In this document: piece by piece, positions 8,691 to 18,700 of the stretch | Numbering within the stretch: the first letter of the stretch is position 1 | Layout of the letters: each line of letters starts with the position of its first letter | Notes under the pieces: generated by a model | Told to the model about the DNA's origin: nothing | The model's input: only the letters and a program-made list of their open reading frames with translations | Databases searched by the model: none | Source: Desulfobacterales bacterium | Lineage (GTDB): Bacteria; Desulfobacterota; Desulfobacteria; Desulfobacterales; SURF-7 | Direction of reading: 5' to 3' | Assembly (NCBI GenBank): GCA_028277765.1 | Contig: JANQFQ010000073.1 | Coordinates: 1-64,000, forward strand | DNA: 64,000 bases | Made by a program: the position numbers and the translations under genes

Positions 8691-9593
8691 TTATAAAAAC
8701 TTAATCAAAAAAGTAAGTGATATTCCTGAAAAAAGTGTTGTGATAAAAATAATTGCGGCAAGGAGGTCGGGTGACCTGTTAAACCGGATGGCATACATTA
8801 GCGGCAAAAGCGCGCACGGGGCAGAAGTCTGGACAAGTGCAACATTTTGCTCAAGCCCTGTTATACTAAGGAGTTCAAGAACCGGCTTTGCAATGACAGG
8901 AGACAATATAAGCCTGATAATCACAGCCGGAACAATAATTTTGATAAAACCTTTTTTAAGTTTAATATTTGAAAGCTGGAGGCCAAGAACAAAAATGAGC
9001 AGAGGTATGGCAGCCTGGCCGATCAACCCGGTGCATTTGCTTAAACTGGCGGGTATTGTTATTGATGCGCCAGTAAAGACAAGGGCAAGAGCCATTGCAT
9101 GAAATAATGGAACCTTTGCCACATCTTTTAAAATGCCCGGAAGATTCTTTTCCCTGCTGCTCAAATAAATAGAAACGGTTGTAAGCGGTATATTAAATGC
9201 CGCAAAATAGAGAATGGAATAAGCTTCTGATCCATTGTTAAAAGTAAAATATATCAAAGGAAGGCCGAAGTTCCCGACATTAATCATAGCTCCAGCCTGC
9301 ATCAGCGTCAGCTGCTCATCTTCATCAGCCTTTAACAGTTTTGCTGTACAATATGCGATAGCAATTAATGCGGTTGTCAGAATACACATAAAGATGATCG
9401 GCGCGAATATCATGTCAATGGTGATGTTGTGCTTGATTAAAACATCAAACAGGAATATCGGTGCAAAAACAGAAAGAGCGATGTCAGTGATCTGGCGAAT
9501 ATCAGGTTGGAAAAGTCTGTTATAAATGAATGCTATGCCGATAATAATAAATATGGGTATTATTGATGAATTGAATATCAGAAGAAATTCCAT
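8691..9593 (-). CDS. AEC-family (auxin efflux carrier type) permease
   Basis: A membrane protein of 300 residues with roughly ten hydrophobic segments arranged as two five-helix halves separated by a polar stretch (SSREKNLPG, about residue 145-155). N-terminal PIFIIIGIAFIYN, ALSVFAPIFLFD and the later NVGNFGLP motif are typical of the AEC family, which moves organic acids or other small anions across the inner membrane. The substrate is not predictable. It is one of only two minus-strand genes. Start ATG at 9593; the upstream ribosome site is weak. Confidence 0.88.
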   Translation of the reverse strand: MEFLLIFNSSIIPIFIIIGIAFIYNRLFQPDIRQITDIALSVFAPIFLFDVLIKHNITIDMIFAPIIFMCILTTALIAIAYCTAKLLKADEDEQLTLMQAGAMINVGNFGLPLIYFTFNNGSEAYSILYFAAFNIPLTTVSIYLSSREKNLPGILKDVAKVPLFHAMALALVFTGASITIPASLSKCTGLIGQAAIPLLIFVLGLQLSNIKLKKGFIKIIVPAVIIRLILSPVIAKPVLELLSITGLEQNVALVQTSAPCALLPLMYAIRFNRSPDLLAAIIFITTLFSGISLTFLIKFL

Positions 9594-9811
9594 AATGAGT
9601 TATATGATTTTTTTTTTGCTGTTTATCAATTAAAAACGGGGACAAGTGAAAACAAATCTCTGTTTGACGTTTGACGTGTAAAATAATATAAATTCCATAA
9701 CACAGCCATTAAGTATAATTACCGAAAAAACAAGAAACAATACGAAAAATTGATCAAAATGATCGCTAAACGTCAAACTGGGATTTGATCCCTTTACTCA
9801 GGAGGAATGAT
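9594..9811. other. Intergenic region with an 11-bp inverted repeat
   Basis: A divergent gap between the minus-strand permease and the plus-strand small ORF. GTTTGACGTTT at 9662-9672 is complemented by AAACGTCAAAC at 9768-9778. The copies are 95 nt apart, so they resemble repeat ends or paired regulator sites more than a terminator. Promoters for both directions should lie here but none is clear enough to call. Confidence 0.35.
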
Positions 9812-9934
9812 ATGAATTTCCCAAAAATACCCGAAAAATTTAACGCTTTTGATAAACTTCTATTTTCCCTGGTCCTATTCATTATTCTGACATTGAATTT
9901 AAAATTAAAATGCAACTTAAGGATAAATAATTGA
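9812..9934 (+). CDS. Predicted 40-residue single-span membrane protein
   Basis: A short ORF with an excellent ribosome site, AGGAGGAAT beginning at 9800, placed before ATG 9812. The product starts MNFPKIPEKF, has one hydrophobic segment at about residues 17-30 (LLFSLVLFIILTL) and a short basic tail ending at TGA 9932-9934. It lies 3 nt before the isochorismatase-like gene, so the two look translationally coupled. No family is recognised; a small membrane-anchored protein or a leader peptide for the downstream gene are both possible. Confidence 0.5.
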   Translation: MNFPKIPEKFNAFDKLLFSLVLFIILTLNLKLKCNLRINN

Positions 9935-9937
9935 ATA

Positions 9938-10537
9938 ATGAGAGATTACCTCAAAGAAATTAGAAATTATAACGCCAGGGAGGCAATGCCGAATTCAGGT
10001 AGTTGTGCTCTTCTGGTCATTGATATGCAAAATTATTTCAGCTCTATTGCTGAACCGATTATCGGAAATGTTTTATCCATTATTGAAACCTGTAGATCAA
10101 AGAATATGAAGATTTATTATACCCAGCATGGCCATGAAGATGATCCCGAGGATCTGGGGATGCTCGGTAAATGGTGGGGAGACTTTATTCAATATGGATC
10201 ATTGGCTTGGGAGTTTTTGGAGGTGCTTCAGCCTTTGGATAGTGATGACGTTATTGAAAAGAATCGATACAATGCTTTTCATTGTACAAACCTGGATGAA
10301 CGTTTGAAGTCAAACAATATTGATGAATTGATCATTGCAGGTGTCATGACAAATTGTTGCTGTGAGACAACAGCAAGAGATGCTTTTGTAAGGGATTATC
10401 GCGTATTTTTTGTTGCTGATGCAACAGCTACCGTCAATGATGAACTCCACCTGGCCACCTTGAAGAATTTGGCTTTTGGTTTTGCGCATATTGTCTCAAC
10501 CGATATTCTTTGTAGATATTTGTTTAATGAACAATAA
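9938..10537 (+). CDS. Isochorismatase-family cysteine hydrolase
   Basis: A single-domain cysteine hydrolase of 199 residues. The catalytic triad can be read as Asp29 in LLVIDMQNYF, Lys108 in VIEKNRYNAF and Cys141 in GVMTNCCCETTARDA, with the usual cis-peptide region before the cysteine. Members cleave isochorismate, nicotinamide, carbamoylsarcosine or similar amides and esters. Three consecutive cysteines (140-142) at the active site are unusual. The genomic setting gives no hint of substrate. Cytoplasmic; probably co-transcribed with the small ORF just upstream. Confidence 0.88.
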   Translation: MRDYLKEIRNYNAREAMPNSGSCALLVIDMQNYFSSIAEPIIGNVLSIIETCRSKNMKIYYTQHGHEDDPEDLGMLGKWWGDFIQYGSLAWEFLEVLQPLDSDDVIEKNRYNAFHCTNLDERLKSNNIDELIIAGVMTNCCCETTARDAFVRDYRVFFVADATATVNDELHLATLKNLAFGFAHIVSTDILCRYLFNEQ

Positions 10538-10556
10538 GGGCAGGCCATTTATTTAT

Positions 10557-10581
10557 CACGCAAAGGCGCTAAGGCGCGAAG
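10557..10581. repeat. CACGCAAAGGCGCTAAGGCGC interspersed repeat in a 406-nt gap
   Basis: The gap 10538-10943 contains no gene. It carries a CACGCAAAGGCGC-type repeat at 10557-10581 followed by ACACGGATAAACACAGATC and AAGTACACGAAGAAG, short units that look like degenerate dispersed repeats. A related copy in the opposite orientation lies at 15471-15499. No promoter could be assigned with confidence for the regulator gene that follows. Confidence 0.5.
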
Positions 10582-10943
10582 TTTTAATAGGACACGGATA
10601 AACACAGATCTTCACTGATTAACTCTTTTTTCAACATGAAGTACACGAAGAAGTTATATTTTTATTTCGTAAAAAGAACGAAAAAGAAAAAGTTTTCAGC
10701 CCTCCCGGCGGATAAATTCTGCATCTGAACTAATCTTCAATCTGTTTAACACTATAATCCTTCTAAACCGCTTTCCCTCCTACTGCCTGCTCGTCTCACC
10801 CCATCCTCTCCATTGACTTGATGTGACTGGGTATTTTGCACCCCCAAAAACACCCCATCTTTATAGGGTTTTCAAAAAGGCTGTTTAGATGTATGTGAGA
10901 CTAGATATTGGTATGAAAAGATTTTTTGGGTTTAAAATTTAAA

Positions 10944-11777
10944 ATGGAACTCCCTTTAATATATAACTATTTAGATTATCGTCAATTTCTCGTTGATTTA
11001 TTGGCATATAATAAATCAATGAGCAATAAATATTCTTACCGATACATTGCAAGCAGGACCGGTTTGTCCCATACTTTTATAAAAAAGATTTTTGACGGGA
11101 AAAAAAATCTGTCAACAGAAAGCCTTAACAAAATGGCCAAGGCGTTTAAGCTGAAAAAGGATGAACGAGAATATTTTGAAAATCTTGTCTTAATGAATCA
11201 GGCTGCATCCCATGAGGTAAAAGATCGGTATTATCGCAAAATGCTCTCTTCAAGAGCATATACTAAAGTAAATAAAATAGCGGCAGCGCATTATAACTAC
11301 TATTCAAAGTGGTATTATCCCGTCATAAGGGGGATTATCGCTTCAGGGCGTGGCAATTATTCATATAAGAAACTGGCATCGTTGCTAAGACCCAGGATCA
11401 CCCCACGGGAAGCTGAAAAGGCTGTGATTTCTTTAATTGACCTTGGCTTGATTAAAAAAAATAAAAAAGGGGTTCTCACACAATGTCATCAGCATATCAC
11501 CACCGGTGAGCAGGCAAAATCATTTATTATCGAAAAATACCACAGAGCGATGATCAGGCTTGGCGCTTTATCTATTGAACGCTTTCCTTCAAATGAACGA
11601 GATATCAGCTCAATGACAATGAGTATCGATAATGAAAGTTTTGAAATGGTGAAGGAGATCATTTCAGCATGCAGAAAGAAATTAAGGACCGCAATTACCA
11701 ATAAAGGGAAAAAAGGCAGAGTCATACAAGTTAATTTTCAAATGTTTCCTTTAAGTGAGGAGATGGACAAGGAGTAA
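10944..11777 (+). CDS. TIGR02147-family regulator-like protein
   Basis: ATG 10944 is preferred to the TTG at 10926 because the family begins with a short segment followed by Y-x-D-Y-R-x-F, here YNYLDYRQFL. The N-terminal part carries a helix-turn-helix-like region (YSYRYIASRTGLSHTFIKKIFDGKKNLS). The middle is helical, and the C-terminus has the characteristic V-x-Q-VNFQMFPLS ending. 278 residues. This family, common in Fibrobacterota and deltaproteobacteria, is of unproven function but is often found directly before lipoprotein genes, as here (8 nt gap). It probably controls or responds to the adjacent exported proteins. Confidence 0.8.
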   Translation: MELPLIYNYLDYRQFLVDLLAYNKSMSNKYSYRYIASRTGLSHTFIKKIFDGKKNLSTESLNKMAKAFKLKKDEREYFENLVLMNQAASHEVKDRYYRKMLSSRAYTKVNKIAAAHYNYYSKWYYPVIRGIIASGRGNYSYKKLASLLRPRITPREAEKAVISLIDLGLIKKNKKGVLTQCHQHITTGEQAKSFIIEKYHRAMIRLGALSIERFPSNERDISSMTMSIDNESFEMVKEIISACRKKLRTAITNKGKKGRVIQVNFQMFPLSEEMDKE

Positions 11778-11785
11778 GAAGAAGT

Positions 11786-14700
11786 ATGGATTTATTTGCT
11801 AGCTTGAAAAAAATGATTATCGTCATATGTTGTCTATTCATATGTGCCGGATGTGAGAATGTTGAGAGATTCTATGCTGATGATGATCCGTCAACTACTG
11901 AAACTGGAAATCCTGTAATGGGAATGGCCCAGAAAGGCCCGTTCCTTATAGGTGCTGATGTTTGGGTTCAGGAGCTTGATGAAACTGACCTTGTTCCATT
12001 TCACAATGCAGGCAGGGAAGATACTATCGATCATTTAGGACAGTTTCCGAAAATCAAGAATACGTTATCTCCTTTTGTTGAAGTGATGGTATTTGGTGAA
12101 TATTTCAATGAAGTCGTCGGGTATGATCAGGCATATGATAACGGTATAAGAGAATTTTCTGCCATCGCTGATATGCGGATTACAAAAAATGTAAATGTTA
12201 ATATTATTACAACTCTTACTGTTGAAAGAATCAGATATCTCTATAACATTGAAAAAATGACATTCGCAGAAGCAACACAGCAAGCTGAAAGAGAAGTTCT
12301 TAGAATATTTCACATCCCGGAGATATATATAAATGAGGCCCTGGAAGAAGGATTTTTAAATTTAAACATCCAGGCGGGCAGCGATCCATCGGCCATCTTG
12401 CTGGCGGTATCAGTCATCATGCAAGGCACGAATACGGATTGCCAGACAGGGCTCAGCAGCGGATATTGTCAGGAACGTCTTACATTAGAGATCAGTGAGG
12501 ATATCAAGGAAGATGGTATTCTCGACGATCAGACATTAATTAATACGCTCCGCAATAATGCTATTGAAATATCCGATACCCCAGGACTTTCAGTAATAAG
12601 AAAAAATCTTAGGGGGTATTATAATACTTATGGCGTATACGAAATAATTCCTTGTTTTGAAGATTTTGTTGACAGTGATGGGGATACGATTATCAACAGA
12701 TATGACTATGAACTTCTGTCTCCAATAAATAGCGAAGGGGTCGGCTCCGAAGCCGAGACAGATACCTATATATTTGACTGGACGGATTCAGGTTTGCAGA
12801 ATGCTGAATACAGAGTTCATATCAATGCAATCGATGATACATATTCCTATATGTCTGACTGGCAGACAGCATCACAAATGATTTTTCCATCGGATTTGGA
12901 ACCTGGAAAATATTATACATGGAATGTTCAGGTACGAGGAGAAGGTGTGGCGCCAGAAGATGATGCATTCTGGGATGAAAGCGAAATATTTTATTTCAGA
13001 GAAATAACTTACGTTAATGATATGACAGGAAATCTTGAAGATGGATGCGGATCTAGCGATGCCCCCTGTAAAACCATCCAAAAGGGCATAGATGAAGCGT
13101 CTGATGAAGATATTGTACTTGTTGCGGACGGTACTTATACAGGTCCGGGAAATAAAGAAATTAAAATATTGCAACTGGAAGGTGAAACCAAAAGCTTAAT
13201 CATTGTATCTGAAAACGGACCGGATAATTGTATTATCGATTGTCGGGATATAGACGGAGATGGCCCTGATGTTAGAGGAAGGGCTTTTGATTATGGCAGG
13301 CATGAGAAGGTTAATGATGACGATCCATATTCAGTATATACAGGGGGCGGTGAGTTATCAGGCTTTACTGTCGTTAATGGATATGCGCCTACTACCGGCG
13401 GTGCCATCTTGATTATTCGTAATAACATTAAAATATCAAACTGTATTATTAAAGATAATTACTGTGATGGCGGCGGGGGAGGGATTTACATAACCAATGG
13501 CGCTCCGGTTATTACAGATTGCATTTTTGAAAACAACACTGCCAGTGAAAATGGCGGTGCTATCTGTTCGGTTGTAGGGGTACAAACCATTAGGAATTGC
13601 ATCATCAGAAACAACAAGGCTTTAGGAGAAGCAGGCGGGTATGGGAAAGGCGGTGGGATTTATATGGATGGCGGCATGCCGAGAGTCAAAAGCTGCGAAA
13701 TAACGGATAATGAAGCACTTGAGGGTGGCGGTATCGAAGCAATTCATTACATATACCCGCATGTGGATAATTATGATCTTGAAATTACCGATTGTATTAT
13801 TGCGGACAATTCTGTTAGCGGACATGGAAGTGGTATATATGTAAGTAATATTAAAACAATGATCAACCATTGTACGATTGTCAACAATATATCTGATCCT
13901 TCTGCTGATAGTGCAGGCGTGATCGTCAGTGATTCTTCCAATCTTTCAGTGATTAGAAATTCAATTGTCTGGGGAAATTCAAACAGTCAGCTAAAACACT
14001 TGGATGGCACCCTTCTTGATGTCAAGGCCTCCTGTATTCAGGGGGGATATGAAGGGGGCAGCAATATCATAACAGATATTAATGTTAATGATGATTTTGT
14101 GAATTATAGCGGGAAAGACTATCATATTACAGAAGGTTCGCCTTTTATTGACAAGGCGATATTTGACACTATGCTTCTAGATACAGCTGATGAGTATGAT
14201 TACGACTTATTATTGACAGCTCATCTGGATACAATACCGACAGATGATATTTCAGATCTCTTTTTAAATGATGTTGATGGAGAGCACCGGCCAAGCGGAA
14301 ATGGTTTTGATATTGGTGCAGATGAATTTATATCGAATGAAAACAGCACAAGATCCTGTCTTGTGGTAAATCTTGAAAATGGGATGGGGCTCTATACCTT
14401 CGATATAAATAGCGGCCTTTTTTCGGAAATCACGAGGCCCGAGGCCGGTTATGAGACGATTAACGCTCAACATCTGGCAGCCGGTAATAAAGAACTCTAT
14501 ATTGATGCTGGCGAGTTGGATTGTTTTTTATATGATAATACTGATCTTGTGATGATTGAGGAAGTAAATACCGGTATTGAAAATGTTGTAGCCTGGGGAA
14601 ATTATTATGCAATAGATTTTGGACCTGGCCTGGTTCCAGGGCTTTCCGGCATGATGCATTATAATCCCGAAGACCATAGCTATACAGCTTTGCACGATCC

Positions 14701-15313
14701 AGCATCCGGTCTTTGGAATCCTGAGGATCTTATTTCTTGGAAAGATGTAATTATTGTTGATTTTCATAAAGACGGCATTTTTTGGAACCAGAATAGTACC
14801 TGGCATGCCATTGAACATGATGACCTGAATAATGGTGCTGACTTTTTTCTTGAATGGGGAGAAAATCTTTTAATGTTCGGAGCGGAGGGCTTCTTTTTAT
14901 ATGATATGAACAACGAGGTCTTTCTTGATACGGATTTGGTTGTTAGCGGTAGTATCGGCCCGCTTTTTAGTGATAATGGTTTTATTATGAAAGACTTTAT
15001 ACCGTGGAAAGATAATCTGTTTTTAATGATATTGGATACAAATAATCCTGAAAGCTATACTAAAGGGCTTTACATGATCGAATTTCAGAATCCAACTACT
15101 CTTATGCTTAAAGATACTCGTATAATTGCTTCGCCTGCAGGTACCAGCATTCCGATTCCTGAGATGATCGTTGAGTGGATGGGATCTATTGTGGCAGATT
15201 ATGGCAATGATGGTGATGAAGTGGATGGATTATGGCTTTTTGATGGTTATAAATGGAGCCGGTTATGTCATTATAGTGCTGAACAAATGCTTTCGGTGAA
15301 TTTTAAGGAATAA
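11786..15313 (+). CDS. Giant lipoprotein with right-handed beta-helix and C-terminal repeat module
   Basis: 1175 residues. The signal ends in lipobox CAGC (ICAGCENV), AAGGAG sits 11 nt before ATG 11786, and TETGNPV follows soon after the anchor. Residues about 35-130 hold a KGPF-x-x-GADVWVQEL beta domain. Residues about 410-855 form a parallel beta-helix opening with CKTIQKGIDEA, then repeating GGGIYI, DCIFENN and GGAI units. This part closes with an anchor-Q-like DGEHRPSGNGFDIGADEF. The rest is a propeller-like repeat region (GLYTFD, LISWKD, IVADYG, GLWLFDGYKW) shared with the next large gene. It should be displayed at the outer membrane. Function (carbohydrate binding, adhesion or surface layer) is inference. 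Confidence 0.8.
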   Translation: MDLFASLKKMIIVICCLFICAGCENVERFYADDDPSTTETGNPVMGMAQKGPFLIGADVWVQELDETDLVPFHNAGREDTIDHLGQFPKIKNTLSPFVEVMVFGEYFNEVVGYDQAYDNGIREFSAIADMRITKNVNVNIITTLTVERIRYLYNIEKMTFAEATQQAEREVLRIFHIPEIYINEALEEGFLNLNIQAGSDPSAILLAVSVIMQGTNTDCQTGLSSGYCQERLTLEISEDIKEDGILDDQTLINTLRNNAIEISDTPGLSVIRKNLRGYYNTYGVYEIIPCFEDFVDSDGDTIINRYDYELLSPINSEGVGSEAETDTYIFDWTDSGLQNAEYRVHINAIDDTYSYMSDWQTASQMIFPSDLEPGKYYTWNVQVRGEGVAPEDDAFWDESEIFYFREITYVNDMTGNLEDGCGSSDAPCKTIQKGIDEASDEDIVLVADGTYTGPGNKEIKILQLEGETKSLIIVSENGPDNCIIDCRDIDGDGPDVRGRAFDYGRHEKVNDDDPYSVYTGGGELSGFTVVNGYAPTTGGAILIIRNNIKISNCIIKDNYCDGGGGGIYITNGAPVITDCIFENNTASENGGAICSVVGVQTIRNCIIRNNKALGEAGGYGKGGGIYMDGGMPRVKSCEITDNEALEGGGIEAIHYIYPHVDNYDLEITDCIIADNSVSGHGSGIYVSNIKTMINHCTIVNNISDPSADSAGVIVSDSSNLSVIRNSIVWGNSNSQLKHLDGTLLDVKASCIQGGYEGGSNIITDINVNDDFVNYSGKDYHITEGSPFIDKAIFDTMLLDTADEYDYDLLLTAHLDTIPTDDISDLFLNDVDGEHRPSGNGFDIGADEFISNENSTRSCLVVNLENGMGLYTFDINSGLFSEITRPEAGYETINAQHLAAGNKELYIDAGELDCFLYDNTDLVMIEEVNTGIENVVAWGNYYAIDFGPGLVPGLSGMMHYNPEDHSYTALHDPASGLWNPEDLISWKDVIIVDFHKDGIFWNQNSTWHAIEHDDLNNGADFFLEWGENLLMFGAEGFFLYDMNNEVFLDTDLVVSGSIGPLFSDNGFIMKDFIPWKDNLFLMILDTNNPESYTKGLYMIEFQNPTTLMLKDTRIIASPAGTSIPIPEMIVEWMGSIVADYGNDGDEVDGLWLFDGYKWSRLCHYSAEQMLSVNFKE

Positions 15314-15353
15314 TAGAAAAATTCATTATTGAATATTTACACCGCAATTGAAC

Positions 15354-15553
15354 CGGCCATACAGATTTCACATTTCGGATTTTTTTAACATTTATTTAGA
15401 AGCATAATTTTTAATAGAATCTGACACTGTCTGTAAAGTCAAATCTAGACTTTTACAGTTTCTGTATTTACCTTTGCGTCTTCGCGTCTTTGCGTGAGGT
15501 TTCCTTTCTTTATTTAAACTAAACATACAATTTAATCGGCCATACAGATTTCA
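15354..15553. repeat. Direct repeats and an interspersed repeat in a 394-nt gap
   Basis: CGGCCATACAGATTTCA occurs at 15354-15370 and again, identically, at 15537-15553. Between them lies CTTTGCGTCTTCGCGTCTTTGCGTGAGG (15471-15499), a reverse-oriented relative of the 10557 repeat. The rest of 15314-15707 shows no ORF. A good ribosome site (AGGAGG, 15697-15702) precedes the next gene. Confidence 0.55.
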
Positions 15554-15707
15554 TAGATGACAGTGAAGGTGGAAACCAATGGTTTCCACTTATTGGTAGT
15601 AAACTCTGATTGTGATTGAGCAGTGTAAATGAAGTCGTTAAGAAATAATCAGCGTTGCGTATAGAAAAGTTTATTTAATGAAAATTTAACAGAAAAAGGA
15701 GGAAGAA

Positions 15708-18700
15708 ATGAAAGAAGTGAAAATTGTTTTTTGGGTATTTTTATTATTATTAAATGGACTACTAATTAATCCTGTTGAAGCGGATATTTATGAAAAACTA
15801 TATAATCCTGATTCGCATGAAAATCTAAACGTTAAATTGTGGGAACCCGGCCCTGGCCCTAATGTCGGTGACAAAACTACTGTTACGTTTAATGTAAGTG
15901 AACATGATGACAAATGTCTAATTGAGGCAGCGATAATTGTAACTTCACATAAAAGCTTCGAATTTAATGATCTTCGAATGTATTATGATAATTATGGACT
16001 TCATAGTTGGCAATTAAATGAGAATGGTGAGGCCGAAACAATTTATGTGACAGAGGCACTTCAACGCGGTCTTGGAGATTGTGCAAAAAAGAGTGACGAT
16101 ATTACATTTATATTCAGTTTGAATTGGGCGGAGCCTGGTACGTATGGAAAAGTAAGTAGAGTTCAACTTAGATGTGTATTTGAGGACCCTCCACCCGTTC
16201 CCCCAACAGCAACAATAATCAATCCATCAACTAATACTACTGTATCACAAGGCGAGGTTGTAAATTTCAGCGGCCAAGGATATTCATCAAATGGACCAAT
16301 AATTTCATACTACTGGGAATTTCATGGCGGTTCACCGTCAAGTTCATCTCTTCAAAATCCCGGCGCCGTAACCTTTAATGAAGTAGGAAACCATCTCGTT
16401 GAATTTACAATTGAAGATAGTGTAGGGCTTACAGCTAAAGATTCAATAACTATAAATACAGTAAATACGCCACCCACAGCAACCATCAACAGCCCATCAG
16501 GCGACATCGTTACTATCTATCAGGGACAATCTGTGTTTTTCAACGGTAGCGGGACTGATCCTGGTGGAATATCTAGTTGTTACTGGGATTTTGATGGCGC
16601 CGCACTAGGGGTAAAAAACCATCAACCCGGAAACATTACTTTTAATGATCTGGGGATCTATTATTGTGGATTTTATGTAACAGATAATGATGGCGTGACA
16701 AGCAAGGAGGTCGTTGCAGTAAATGTAATAGATGCCTGTTCGACAGCGCCAAATGGAACAGAATATTTTGCTAATCAGGGAGATGACGGCTGGTGGGATG
16801 TTACCGGTTTTATTAGTGCAGATAGTGTTACCAATCGTGTTGTATCAGGAGACTACAATGGTGACGGTCGCGATGATATTTGCATGCTCATTGATTATGG
16901 CAGCGATGAAACCCGTGCTCATGTTTTACTTTCTGACGGTTCTGAATTTCAAAGCAGTATTGCATGGAAACGTTTAACTGATTTTAACGCAGATCATGTC
17001 TCCGGCCGTGTTGTCTCAGGTAATTTTAATGGAGATGAGTTTGATGATATTGCCATGATATATAAAAACAATAATTGTCAAACCCGTGTGGATGTTTTAC
17101 TTTCTAATGGTGTTAACCATTTTGAATATGCCACATGGTGGAATAAATCTGGATATTGTACTGATCAAGTTACCGATCGAGTCGTTTCAGGGGATTTTGA
17201 TGGCGATGGAGATGATGATATTTGTATGTTTTATGATTATGGTAACAATGAAACTCGCGCTCATGTTTTACTTTCCAGTATCGATTCAAGCTCAAAACGA
17301 TATTTTGAATATTCAAATCATAATGCAGGATGGTGGACAAAAACAAATTATACAGCGAGCAATATAAGCGGCCGGGTTGTTTCTGGTGATTATGATGGTG
17401 ATGGACTTGATGATATTGCCATGCTTTATGATTATGGATTTAATCAGACGTGTGATAGAAATGAAATCGCTGCTCATGTATTGCTTTCTTCAGGATCAGC
17501 AGACGTTGGTTTTAAATATTCAGGTGATGACGATGGCTGGTGGCGAACTTGTGGTTATACAGCAGGGCAGATAACAGGGAGAGTTGTTTCTGGTGATTTT
17601 AATAACGACGGTCTTGATGATGTTTCAATGATCTCTTATAACAGCAGTCATGAAACGCGTGCTTCTGTTTTAATTTCTACCGGATCTGTTGATGACGGTT
17701 TTCAATATCAGGGTGGCATGGGCTGGTGGGCTGCCATACCTGATTGCTATGATGCAACCGAAATTACGAATCGCGTTGTTTCTGGAGATTTTGATCTAAA
17801 TGGCCGGGATGATATCGCTATGATATACGATAAAGGCATTTTGCAAATGGCTGTGCATGTTTTATTATCAAATGAAATCGATTTGATCCAGGCGCGGACA
17901 AATGAATCCCTGATGATCGATTATGGCAATGCAGGACTTTTTACCTTTGATGGAGATAATTTTGAAGAAATAAAAGACGTAAATGGTAAATTAATAAATG
18001 CTGATATCATGCTGCCCTGGTATGATATGAATGAGGTATATATTCATGAAGATGATAATCCAAACTATTATCTTTATATATATGATGGAACTACACCCGT
18101 CATACCGAATGATTCTACTGCAATTGAAGATGCGTTATTTTGGAGGGATTATATAGTGTTTAATTATCCTGAAGCTGGACAACCCATCCAATTGTTTGGT
18201 GGTCCTGAGCCATGCGCGCCTTGTGATCTTCTAGGCCCTATTTCCCAGGGAACAATTTTGTATAATCCGGAGAATATGATCGAATGGCGGGGTAACCTGG
18301 TTGCTGATTACGGAAGCAATGGTTTATTTGTCTATGATGGTGCAAAGTGGAATGAAATAGACTATGAGGGAATTTCAATAGACGCAGATATTATCGTGCC
18401 AAGCGCTGAATCGGAATTGATTTATATTTATGAAGATGACAATCCGAATTATTATGTTTATGAGTACAATGAAATAGATCCTACGATACGACATGATTTT
18501 GCTCAAATTGAAGATATGCTTTATTGGAGGGGATATATGGTGTTCAACTATCCTGAATCCGACTCTCTCCTTAGGTTGTTAGGCGGCCCCGAGGATTACT
18601 GGTTTGTAGGACTTCACGGACCTGTAGTTCAAGATACGGAATTGTTTAATCCTGTAAGTTTAACAGTTTGGGGAAACAACTTGGTGGCGAACTATGGTCC

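Noticed and set aside
16732-17574. Several overlapping + strand ORFs inside the FG-GAP gene
   Set aside because: They are alternative frames over the nucleotide repeats that encode RVVSGD...DGxDD; they recur with the repeat period and have no ribosome sites or family motifs.
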